A stretch of 64,000 nt of DNA, taken from a virus. The DNA lies in the IMG/VR virus record IMGVR_UViG_3300028394_002328, positions 248,001 to 312,000 of that record. One strand, written 5' to 3'. Every line of letters begins with the position of its first letter. The stretch's first letter is position 1. Below the pieces are notes generated by a model, which was not told where the DNA came from, did not search any database, and saw only the letters and a program-made list of their open reading frames with translations. Shown here piece by piece: positions 46,413 through 53,706 of this stretch. A program made the position numbers and the translations under genes.

Positions 46413-47357
46413 ATGTTTTTTACTGGCCATAATAATTGGTATCAATGGGGATATGACAATTCAAATTGGTTAGGGCGACGGACATCAATAGATCAGACAT
46501 TTTGTAGTAGATATGTCATTGACAAAATAAAATCAATGACATTTGCAGAAGCTTTGGATTATAACTTAAAGACCTTTGTTAATGACTTTCCAAATGAAAA
46601 ATATGCTTTATTATTATCTGGAGGATCAGAAAGTGAAACGGTATTTCGAACATTTATAAAAAATAAAGTTGACTTTACTCCATATATTTTTCGTTATGAA
46701 AACGACATAAACATTTACGATGTATCATACGCTATTACACTGTGCGAATCACATGAGAAAAAATATAGGTTAATTGATCTAAATTTAAAAAAATTTTTTG
46801 AACATGGTGCCGAAAAAATAAGCGAATATGCTCAAATTGACAACCCCCGTTTGTTACCACAATTAAAGTTTTTAGATTATATTGATGAAATGCCAATTGG
46901 CTGTCACGGTGAACCGAGCTGGCATAGGCTTAATCATAGTTACGAAGAGCCTGGTATATGGGTTAATTCTGAATTTGAATTTGAAATGGGATGGGACAAA
47001 TATATTCAACGCACCAATCGAACATCTATAATGTTATGGTTTAAATATACCCCCGAACTTGCATTAGCATATAACCAAACACCGTGGATTAATACGTTAA
47101 TAAATGACGGATTTTATGGTAAGCTTGGGCCTAGAAGTACAAAAATTCAAGCATATAAACAAGTTTACCCTGAAATGCTTTTTAGAAAAAAACAAACCGG
47201 ATTTGAAAAAATTGAATTCGTTATTGACGAATTTGAAAAATTTTTATATCAAAAGTATAATGGATTTTTATACCGAGGAATAGTACAACGATCTAGAGAG
47301 GAAGTTTTTAAAATATTATTGAAAAATGTAAATACTTTTATGACGTTACTGCCGTAA
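46413..47357 (+). CDS. PP-loop (asparagine-synthase-like) protein, copy 2
   Basis: 314 residues. YALLLSGGSESETVF (residues 64-78) is a PP-loop with Glu in place of the final Asp pattern (SGGSES). The preceding helix (TFAEALDYNLKTFVNDFP) matches copy 1. No glutaminase domain. It would adenylate an unknown carboxylate or amide substrate. The end overlaps the convergent small gene by 20 bp. Confidence 0.8.
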   Translation: MFFTGHNNWYQWGYDNSNWLGRRTSIDQTFCSRYVIDKIKSMTFAEALDYNLKTFVNDFPNEKYALLLSGGSESETVFRTFIKNKVDFTPYIFRYENDINIYDVSYAITLCESHEKKYRLIDLNLKKFFEHGAEKISEYAQIDNPRLLPQLKFLDYIDEMPIGCHGEPSWHRLNHSYEEPGIWVNSEFEFEMGWDKYIQRTNRTSIMLWFKYTPELALAYNQTPWINTLINDGFYGKLGPRSTKIQAYKQVYPEMLFRKKQTGFEKIEFVIDEFEKFLYQKYNGFLYRGIVQRSREEVFKILLKNVNTFMTLLP

Positions 47358-47664
47358 CTAATTGATGCGTAATATTATTTTCCAAACAATAAGCGTCTAT
47401 TAAAGATTCAAATCTTGCCAAACCTAAAGGATCCGATTTAAAGTTTAGATATTGCTCTTCACTTTGCCAAATATTATGCATAGTAAGAGTTAGATTATCT
47501 TCTGAATATTCAAACTGTGAGGTTAACCAAAACATAGTCTGTACATAATTATTACTAAAGTTTATACAGTATTCAATTTCCTCCGGTGAAGAAAATGACC
47601 ATTGTGGTATATAAAAATTTACTGAAGTGCTAGGTCTTACTTGAGTTCTTGTCACAGTGTACAT
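47338..47664 (-). CDS. Small dimeric alpha-beta-barrel-like phage protein (108 aa)
   Basis: The pattern strand-helix-strand-strand-helix with LTMHNIWQSEEQYLNFKSDPL resembles antibiotic-biosynthesis-monooxygenase-like or other ferredoxin-fold barrels, but I cannot assign a family. It has an SD (GGGAG) and a TAATAAATA motif about 25 bp upstream. Confidence 0.65.
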   Translation of the reverse strand: MYTVTRTQVRPSTSVNFYIPQWSFSSPEEIEYCINFSNNYVQTMFWLTSQFEYSEDNLTLTMHNIWQSEEQYLNFKSDPLGLARFESLIDAYCLENNITHQLVTAVTS

Positions 47665-47702
47665 ACTATTCTCCCATTATAATGTATTTATTATAATTAG
47701 AA

Positions 47703-47729
47703 TTAAACCTTTGGTAACCAAAGGTTTAA
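47703..47729 (-). terminator. Hairpin after rubredoxin, probable terminator
   Basis: TTAAACCTTTGG/CCAAAGGTTTAA, a perfect 12-bp stem with a 3-base loop, 8 bp past the rubredoxin stop. The T-run is weak, so efficiency is uncertain. Confidence 0.65.
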
Positions 47730-47736
47730 TAGTCCA

Positions 47737-47874
47737 TCACAGAAGTTCGTAGTCCTGTTTACCTACTCCACATTCAGGACAAGCAAAATCATCAGGTAAA
47801 TCTTCCCAATGACCTTCTAGTTCTTCATTGTGGACATGACCACATACGATACAAACGTGTTCTTGATTAGCCAT
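47737..47874 (-). CDS. Rubredoxin
   Basis: 45 residues with the two knuckles CIVCGH (Cys8, Cys11) and CPECGV (Cys32, Cys35) that hold one iron, and DLPDDFACP between them, the standard rubredoxin core. It starts inside the last codons of the rubrerythrin gene (8-bp overlap), so the two are made together. It would donate electrons to rubrerythrin. Confidence 0.93.
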   Translation of the reverse strand: MANQEHVCIVCGHVHNEELEGHWEDLPDDFACPECGVGKQDYELL

Positions 47875-48325
47875 GAGTTAACTCCTCCAATTTTTGTAGA
47901 TAGGCGGCCGCATGACGTTCTTCAACTCGCTTAAGAGCGGCAAAACGTTTTTCTGCCTTAGCTAAAATTTGTGCAAATTGTTCGGCATGCTCTCGGCTTT
48001 CTTCAATTTGTTCACCAAATTCTTTGACTGCATGACCATACATTTCATCGGATGCTTGTCCTTGGAACGTTGGATACATTTCCATGTATTCGTAAGTTTC
48101 CCCTTCAATGGCTTTAGTTAAACATTCTACAGTATTGGGCTTGCCAATAAGTAACTCAAGATGACCCCAAGCATGTTTGAGTTCTTGATCCGCTGTATGC
48201 TCAAAATGTTGGGCAATATCTTCATGCCCTTCTTCACGGGCGATCCGAGCAAAATAGCGATATTTAATATGAGCCATTGATTCGCCTGCCAATGCGCTCT
48301 CTAAGTTCTTAAGTGTGTTTGACAT
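47867..48325 (-). CDS. Rubrerythrin lacking its rubredoxin domain
   Basis: 152 residues: a four-helix di-iron domain with Glu15, the ELKH pair (Glu48, His51) and EESREHAEQF as the second ExxH, but without the C-terminal rubredoxin-like domain of standard rubrerythrins. That domain is encoded separately by the overlapping gene downstream. The pair reduces hydrogen peroxide with electrons from NAD(P)H via rubredoxin. SD AAAGGAGAC is strong. Confidence 0.92.
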   Translation of the reverse strand: MSNTLKNLESALAGESMAHIKYRYFARIAREEGHEDIAQHFEHTADQELKHAWGHLELLIGKPNTVECLTKAIEGETYEYMEMYPTFQGQASDEMYGHAVKEFGEQIEESREHAEQFAQILAKAEKRFAALKRVEERHAAAYLQKLEELTHG

Positions 48326-48357
48326 AATGTCTCCTTTGTGTGTGATGTTATTTAGTC

Positions 48358-48381
48358 AAAAAAGGCCGTGCGGCCCTTTTT
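48358..48381 (-). terminator. Rho-independent terminator
   Basis: AAAAAGGGCCG...CGGCCTTTTTT on the minus strand, 17 bp after the porin-like gene; it works in either direction. Confidence 0.88.
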
Positions 48382-48397
48382 ATCATTTTAAATTAGT

Positions 48398-48952
48398 TTA
48401 AAATGAGTGAGTGTACGCTAGGTTATAGCTGTGATTGAAACTGTCACCACGAACTAGGTCATAACGAAGACCAACACTATCATGTTTGGTAATAGCATAG
48501 CTAACACCGGCACGAGCAGTATGGGTAGTGTCAAGATCACCATTGTTACCAAAACCATTACGGAAACGATAACCAACCTTGGCAGTTAGCTTGTCAAACA
48601 TAGTGTATGTAACGCCCGGCTCGACACTGTAGTAACCAAAATTAGCGCCATTAGTGAACTTTTCACCTGTAGCAACACGGGTGTAAACACCAACTGGGCC
48701 AACTGGTAGTGAACCAGTTAAACCAACTTCAAGACGGTCGCTAAGTGCTTTAGTGCCAGCCTGTTGGTAAGCTGTAAAGCCAATATCACCGGCAAACATT
48801 TTGCCAAATGATTCTTTAACGCTGAGTTGATAGTTGCTGCTGTCGCGGGCACCACGATCACCCTTTTGGATTTGATCTTCAAGGGTAATGCTAGCTGCAT
48901 TGGCTAGACCAGTAACAGCCGCTAGTGCTGCGATTGCGAAAACTTTCTTCAT
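48398..48952 (-). CDS. Small outer-membrane beta-barrel protein
   Basis: 184 residues. A signal peptide (MKKVFAIAALAAVTGLANA) is followed by alternating polar-hydrophobic strands with GYRFRNGFG, RAGVSYAITKHDSVGLRYDL and a terminal NLAYTHSF, the C-terminal Phe signature recognised by the BAM complex. About eight strands fit an OmpA/OmpW-size barrel. The start at 48952 has SD AAAGGAG and its own sigma-70 promoter. A host-like porin carried by the phage may change host permeability or block secondary infection (inference). Confidence 0.85.
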   Translation of the reverse strand: MKKVFAIAALAAVTGLANAASITLEDQIQKGDRGARDSSNYQLSVKESFGKMFAGDIGFTAYQQAGTKALSDRLEVGLTGSLPVGPVGVYTRVATGEKFTNGANFGYYSVEPGVTYTMFDKLTAKVGYRFRNGFGNNGDLDTTHTARAGVSYAITKHDSVGLRYDLVRGDSFNHSYNLAYTHSF

Positions 48953-48981
48953 ATAGATATCTCCTTTAAAAAGTTTCATAC

Positions 48982-49010
48982 AGTATATATTTATTCTAAA
49001 GTGGTGTCAA
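48982..49010 (-). promoter_or_regulatory. Sigma-70 promoter of the outer-membrane protein gene
   Basis: TTGACA (49010-49005) and TATACT (48987-48982), 17-bp spacer. Confidence 0.8.
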
Positions 49011-49034
49011 TATAATTTTTACCCATAAAAAATG

Positions 49035-49042
49035 TATAAATA
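49035..49042 (+). promoter_or_regulatory. T4-like late promoter motif
   Basis: TATAAATA, 17 bp before the ATG at 49060, with SD AAAGGAC in between. Confidence 0.5.
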
Positions 49043-49059
49043 TTAAAAAAGGACAATAT

Positions 49060-49686
49060 ATGAGTGAGATTGTAATACCTTCAATTCGTGAAACATTGCG
49101 TATACAACGTTGGGACGATCATAGATATTATCATCATAGCAGAATTAATCAATTCTTACATTTGATTTCGGCTACTAGTTTCTTAGTAGCATATGTATAT
49201 TTGTTTGTCAACCCCGTAATCTCATCTTACATTGCTTGGTTTGTAGCTATGACTACACGCCAAATTGGGCATTTCTTTTTTGAACCCGATGGTTACGATG
49301 AATATAACAAGGCCACTTTTGAATACAAAGAAAAGATAAAAGTTGGATTCAATCTCAAACGTAAACGAGTGTTACTAGCATGTTGGGCAGCAGTACCTAT
49401 ACTAGCTTACTTTGATGCCGAACTTTTTAACTTTATCATGCCCGATGCTAGCCCAGATACACTGTTTAATCGTATTGGGTGGGGTTGGTTATGGTTGGGT
49501 GTAGCAGGTGTAGTATTTAGAATGATTCAACTTACTGCTATTGAAAGTCGCCGTACTGCTATCACTTGGTGTATTAAGATCATTACAGATCCATTCCACG
49601 ATGTCGTTATCTATCGTAAAAGTCCACTATATTTAATGCAGGGACAACTCATTGACCCCGACTTAAGACAAGACTACGAAGATTAA
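49060..49686 (+). CDS. Multi-span membrane protein, possibly Mpo1/DUF962-like
   Basis: 208 residues. Four hydrophobic segments and a His-rich start (DDHRYYHHSRINQFLHLI) and RQIGHFFFEP recall the Mpo1/DUF962 group, membrane Fe(II) dioxygenases that shorten 2-hydroxy fatty acids; the match is by motif feel and weak. The final residues DLRQDYED are duplicated 630 bp downstream (50291-50317). Confidence 0.6.
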   Translation: MSEIVIPSIRETLRIQRWDDHRYYHHSRINQFLHLISATSFLVAYVYLFVNPVISSYIAWFVAMTTRQIGHFFFEPDGYDEYNKATFEYKEKIKVGFNLKRKRVLLACWAAVPILAYFDAELFNFIMPDASPDTLFNRIGWGWLWLGVAGVVFRMIQLTAIESRRTAITWCIKIITDPFHDVVIYRKSPLYLMQGQLIDPDLRQDYED

Positions 49687-49690
49687 TTTT
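49669..49690 (+). repeat. 22-bp direct repeat, copy 1
   Basis: The 3' end of the membrane protein gene, identical to 50300-50321. The two copies flank the oxygenase gene at 49715-50287. Confidence 0.92.
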
Positions 49691-49702
49691 CAAGACTTAG
49701 AT

Positions 49703-49710
49703 ATTAAATA
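49703..49710 (+). promoter_or_regulatory. T4-like late promoter motif
   Basis: ATTAAATA, 4 bp before the ATG at 49715. No SD. Confidence 0.5.
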
Positions 49711-49714
49711 ACTG

Positions 49715-50287
49715 ATGTACTATTTAGAATTGCCTAATTTTCCAACAGATGTGTTGACCGAGCAGTATCAACGTCCAGGCTCGTATGATATTAAAGTTAA
49801 TTATTGGAATGTTAAAATAGAATTTTTTAAAAAACAGATAATTGATTTTTTTGTAAGTCATAATCTAGAATTAAAAGATGGAGAAATATTTAAGAAAAGT
49901 CCCGGAATAATAGGTATTGTTCATACTGATGTTGTTTGGGATAGTTTTCAATCTGCATGGACCCGTTGGCATTGTGCTGTTAATATTAACCTTGACAACA
50001 CTAATTCATTGATGTATTGGTTTTCAACTACCGATACTGAAGTGTATCCCATGCCAGGAGCAACTGGATTAAGAGGAATTCATTATGGCACTAAAAATAA
50101 TAACAACTTTCATGACCGTGATGAATATACAGTCCTCGATAGTTTTTGCATTAATGGTCCAACGCTAGTAAGAACCAGTGTTCCTCACTTGGTTAAGAAT
50201 TTAGATAATAAAGATCGGTGGTGCCTTAGTCTAAGATTTAAGGGAAACCCAACTTTTGAAGAATGTGCTAAGAAATTGCTCCTTTAA
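49715..50287 (+). CDS. Fe(II)/2-oxoglutarate oxygenase-like protein E
   Basis: 190 residues. GIVHTDVVWDSFQSAWTRWH carries the HxD iron site and TSVPHLVKNLDNKDRWCLSLRF the distal His and Arg; the C-terminus matches protein A at 37192-37725. It is bounded by a 22-bp direct repeat and followed by a 27-bp remnant of the upstream gene, so it seems to be a recently inserted cassette. Confidence 0.75.
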   Translation: MYYLELPNFPTDVLTEQYQRPGSYDIKVNYWNVKIEFFKKQIIDFFVSHNLELKDGEIFKKSPGIIGIVHTDVVWDSFQSAWTRWHCAVNINLDNTNSLMYWFSTTDTEVYPMPGATGLRGIHYGTKNNNNFHDRDEYTVLDSFCINGPTLVRTSVPHLVKNLDNKDRWCLSLRFKGNPTFEECAKKLLL

Positions 50288-50290
50288 AGT

Positions 50291-50317
50291 GATCTACGCC
50301 AAGACTACGAAGATTAA
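50291..50317 (+). pseudogene. Remnant 3' end of the membrane protein gene
   Basis: Nine codons encode DLRQDYED and stop, the same as the end of the gene at 49060-49686, but the first three codons use synonymous bases (GAT CTA CGC instead of GAC TTA AGA). This is not a simple tandem duplication; it looks like the 3' end of a diverged allele left behind by recombination. Confidence 0.85.
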
Positions 50318-50321
50318 TTTT
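50300..50321 (+). repeat. 22-bp direct repeat, copy 2
   Basis: Identical to 49669-49690. Confidence 0.92.
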
Positions 50322-50667
50322 TAGACATTGACCCAATTTTATTGGGTACATTCATTCTGTCTTCAATAACAGCAATATGCTGACGATTCTCAGCAATCAT
50401 GTCACGGTTACGTTGAATCTCTTTTTCGAGGTCTTGACGTAACTTTTCACGGGCAAGTTCTGCTCCTGAATTGTTGGCCTGTTTGTTATCGCTAGTAACT
50501 ACTAGAGAAATCTTACCATTCAATATGGTAACGTCATGACTGAGGTTCTGTAGGGCACTCATTAGGTACACTACACATGAGAATAACAACGGTAATAGTG
50601 CAAAACTAATCTTTTCAATTAGTTGGCTTTTGGCGTGTGCTTGATCAACTTTTTCCTGCATATCCAT
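50314..50667 (-). CDS. Membrane-anchored coiled-coil protein (117 aa)
   Basis: One transmembrane helix (about residues 21-42) and a long charged coiled coil (70-110). The SD GAGGAG and a TAATAAATA motif lie upstream. It resembles spanin-like or other lysis accessory proteins in layout only; no lipobox or partner is seen. Confidence 0.72.
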   Translation of the reverse strand: MDMQEKVDQAHAKSQLIEKISFALLPLLFSCVVYLMSALQNLSHDVTILNGKISLVVTSDNKQANNSGAELAREKLRQDLEKEIQRNRDMIAENRQHIAVIEDRMNVPNKIGSMSKN

Positions 50668-50702
50668 AATCTCCTCTTTTAACTATTTATTAAAATAGTA
50701 TA

Positions 50703-51323
50703 TTATTTACCAGCCAGTGGGTTGTCCATGGCTTTTTGAATCTTTTGATCAACTTCACGCTTTAGTGTTTCCACTTCACGATTGATTTCTCTACGGGCAG
50801 TAGTAAACTCTGAATTAATCTCTTTACGAGTTTGTTCCATATCTTTGCGTATGGTAGCAGCCTCACTACGGGCTCTTTCTAAATCTTCACGCACTGCTTT
50901 ACGCATATCACGCATTTCTTGTTCAGTTTCACGCTGTGCTTGTTTAACGCTGCGTTCTACTTGTTCTGTAACACTTTCATTACGACGGATATCATTCTTT
51001 AAATCGTTTTTGATATCTCTAGTATAGTCACTGGTCTTGCCTGAATTTTCTTCCATCACGGCCAATCGTTTATCAAAGCCCGACAGATCAGGAGCAGTGT
51101 ATTCAGAAATCTTTTTCTTCATACTTTGATAGTCTTTATATACTTCAAAACAGCCATATAAGCCACCCAATGTACTACTAACAATAGTAAATGCTACCAT
51201 AAGTTTAGCAGGGGTAAATTCATAGCCACCAATACTAATTACAGTATCTTTGCTAGCATATTTTTTTACTGCGGCTTCGGCGTCATCAATCTTAGCGTCT
51301 ACGCTTTTAATTTCTTCAGTCAT
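50703..51323 (-). CDS. Membrane-anchored coiled-coil protein (206 aa)
   Basis: Acidic start, one membrane helix (about 35-60), then about 140 residues of heptad-patterned charged coiled coil (QRETEQEMRDMRKAVRED, ARREINREVETLKRE). It has an SD (GGAGATAAT) and starts directly after the secreted protein upstream. Unknown function; possibly a tail-tape or envelope-spanning partner. Confidence 0.75.
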   Translation of the reverse strand: MTEEIKSVDAKIDDAEAAVKKYASKDTVISIGGYEFTPAKLMVAFTIVSSTLGGLYGCFEVYKDYQSMKKKISEYTAPDLSGFDKRLAVMEENSGKTSDYTRDIKNDLKNDIRRNESVTEQVERSVKQAQRETEQEMRDMRKAVREDLERARSEAATIRKDMEQTRKEINSEFTTARREINREVETLKREVDQKIQKAMDNPLAGK

Positions 51324-51324
51324 A

Positions 51325-53706
51325 TTATCTCCTATACTGTTGTTCTATCATCTGTTGATGTAAACGGTCTGTTGATAACTGTCTTAACGCTCTAGCATTA
51401 TCAACTGGGGTTTGGTTCTTATAGATTTCTTTTGGCTCATACATTTTGCCATCTTTAAGCATCAAATTAGTGTAGTTACTATAGCCAATTGGAGTAGTAG
51501 CCATCTTATTAATATCCACATTACCTGCTAGTTCATTTGCTGCGACATTAGTTTTTACTTTTTGATTTGACTCCGTAGTAGAATTTGTAGTTACAATTGG
51601 TTTTGTTTCAACTACTTCATTAAGTGGGTCTGTGCGATTAGTCATAAAGCCTGCCGTACTGCTAACCTGTTCTACTTCTGTTTGTCTAGTAAAACTCACT
51701 TGCTGTGATGTGGTCTGCTGCTGTTCAACAGGTGCTGCTGCCATAGCATAAAACAAGGTGTTCTGCGGTTGTACATAGGCAAACGTCATAAAAGATTGTT
51801 GATCGGTTGAAGATTGTGAAAATACAGGTGTATTTGATGTAGTAATGATTGGAGTTACTGCGGTCGCCACTGTTGTATTAGCAGATTTGTTAGGTTGCGG
51901 GGGTAGACTACTTGTTACTGTAATTTGAACAGGTTGAGTTGATTGTACCCTGTTAAAATAAGTTTGAGCAGCAGATATCATGCTATATTGTGAATCATTA
52001 GCCGTTGTTGTAGTAGATGACACAGTAGTAACTACGGGTGTAGATACTCTCAATGGGGCGGTTTGAACAGTTGTTGCCACAGTGGCAGATTTATTTTCGT
52101 TATTAAGGGGTGCTGCATTAACCATTGATAGACCTGATTGCGCTTGGCTAACAGGCGCACTCGCAGTGGCAGTGTTGGTTTGTCTTTGAGTCTGTACTGA
52201 TGCATTGGACAGTGTTTGGCTCATTGTAACTGCGGCTGTAGCAACTGACACAGCCTGTTGTTGAGCCTTGTCACCGGCCGCTGTTGCTTCTGTTGTAGCC
52301 ATTTGTACTGCGGAATTTTGTATTGCCTGTTCACGCTGTTGATTCTTAGCAATTATACTTAATGCTGCTGCTACAGTTTTGGATTGAGGACTGCCTTTGG
52401 CTGCTGTAGTATTGCTTGTTTGCTGTGGTGTTGATTGAGCAATATTGGCAGTGGTAACAGCAGAAGTACTAGCTGTGGGTGGTTCCGCTATTGGAGTGGA
52501 TGTTGTATTACTGGTACTAAGTTTGGCAGCCATTGCTTGAGCAAAGCCACTACAATCGGGACTATATAGTGGGTTCTTAACACAAGGATCTGGTGTATAA
52601 ATCAGACTCATTGAATAATTGCCAATTGAAGAACCTATACCAGATGCCCCACCTGAAAGTCTAATATTACCAAGTGCGGATTGATTCATGCTACTTGATA
52701 GTAGTAGTTGTGAATTTACTGTTCCACTAGTGCCTTCACTATTGAAACTATGATTTCTTGAAATTATGGTTTGATTACTGCTATTGGTCATTGAGGCACT
52801 AGCACTGACATATGCTGGAGTGTTCATCACCCAACTACACCCATCTTGATTCCAAGCAGTACATCCAAAGAACCCTTGCCCCACTGTATAATCAAATTTA
52901 TAATTAAAGCCATGTACTGTAGCACCAAACCCAGCACTTTTTAATGCTGTGTTAATAGCAACTACTTGAGTCATTGAAGTAGATACAGCATCAGGATTTG
53001 GGGCAAGATTACCGGTAGTTATTATGTTACCAAATCCCGAGCAAATAGAACTGTAAGCAGGATTTAATTTACAAGGATCTACAGTGTATAGTAAATTAAA
53101 GCTATCAACATGTACTCTAGGCCCATAATATCCTGCCCAGTTGTTTTGATCCTTACCAGTAAAACTAACGGTTATACTACTAGCTGAGGCGATATCGTAG
53201 CGATTATTAAAAAATTGTGTACCCGAAAAAGTAGTAAAGTTTGGCAAGTTTTGATTATAGTCATAATTGAAACTTTCTACAATGTTACCAGTACTACCTT
53301 TTAAGGAAACGTTGCCGGTTAAAGTTCCTCTATTACCCTGATAATTATTGAGGTCATTATTGATTTGCCACTGATAACGATATCCACTAAGTTGGACTCC
53401 TGCTCCAGAATTTGCCAATGCCTGATTAATCGCAATTGTTTGACTTACTGTACGAGGAGCATTGCTAAAAATAATATTACCCGTCGAGGGATTATATGCG
53501 GGTGTAGGTCCACCACTCGTTCCACCTGCCTCACCAGTAACGGTATTGTTCCAAGGTAGTCCACCGCCCAAATTCAGTATATTGTTAGTACTGTTTAGGT
53601 TTAGACCTGTAACAGGGTCTATATTTTGACTATTAGTGGAAGCCGAATAACTTGAAAGCAACAATGCCCAACAAGCTACCGAGACCAATTTTCTTAAGGG
53701 TGTCAT
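51325..53706 (-). CDS. Large secreted or virion repeat protein (793 aa)
   Basis: Signal peptide (about 1-26, ending SASTNSQ). Two homologous units of about 180 residues follow (about 30-215 and 235-390), each starting with a strand-rich domain that includes IAINQAL/VAINTAL and ending with DPCKLNPAYSSICSGF or DPCVKNPLYSPDCSGF, where paired Cys may form a disulfide. Residues 395-790 are Thr/Ser/Gln/Ala rich and probably disordered or fibrous. The same DPC..NP.Y...C pattern is known to me from unannotated structural proteins of large aquatic phages. Start overlaps the next gene by 74 bp. Confidence 0.75.
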   Translation of the reverse strand: MTPLRKLVSVACWALLLSSYSASTNSQNIDPVTGLNLNSTNNILNLGGGLPWNNTVTGEAGGTSGGPTPAYNPSTGNIIFSNAPRTVSQTIAINQALANSGAGVQLSGYRYQWQINNDLNNYQGNRGTLTGNVSLKGSTGNIVESFNYDYNQNLPNFTTFSGTQFFNNRYDIASASSITVSFTGKDQNNWAGYYGPRVHVDSFNLLYTVDPCKLNPAYSSICSGFGNIITTGNLAPNPDAVSTSMTQVVAINTALKSAGFGATVHGFNYKFDYTVGQGFFGCTAWNQDGCSWVMNTPAYVSASASMTNSSNQTIISRNHSFNSEGTSGTVNSQLLLSSSMNQSALGNIRLSGGASGIGSSIGNYSMSLIYTPDPCVKNPLYSPDCSGFAQAMAAKLSTSNTTSTPIAEPPTASTSAVTTANIAQSTPQQTSNTTAAKGSPQSKTVAAALSIIAKNQQREQAIQNSAVQMATTEATAAGDKAQQQAVSVATAAVTMSQTLSNASVQTQRQTNTATASAPVSQAQSGLSMVNAAPLNNENKSATVATTVQTAPLRVSTPVVTTVSSTTTTANDSQYSMISAAQTYFNRVQSTQPVQITVTSSLPPQPNKSANTTVATAVTPIITTSNTPVFSQSSTDQQSFMTFAYVQPQNTLFYAMAAAPVEQQQTTSQQVSFTRQTEVEQVSSTAGFMTNRTDPLNEVVETKPIVTTNSTTESNQKVKTNVAANELAGNVDINKMATTPIGYSNYTNLMLKDGKMYEPKEIYKNQTPVDNARALRQLSTDRLHQQMIEQQYRR

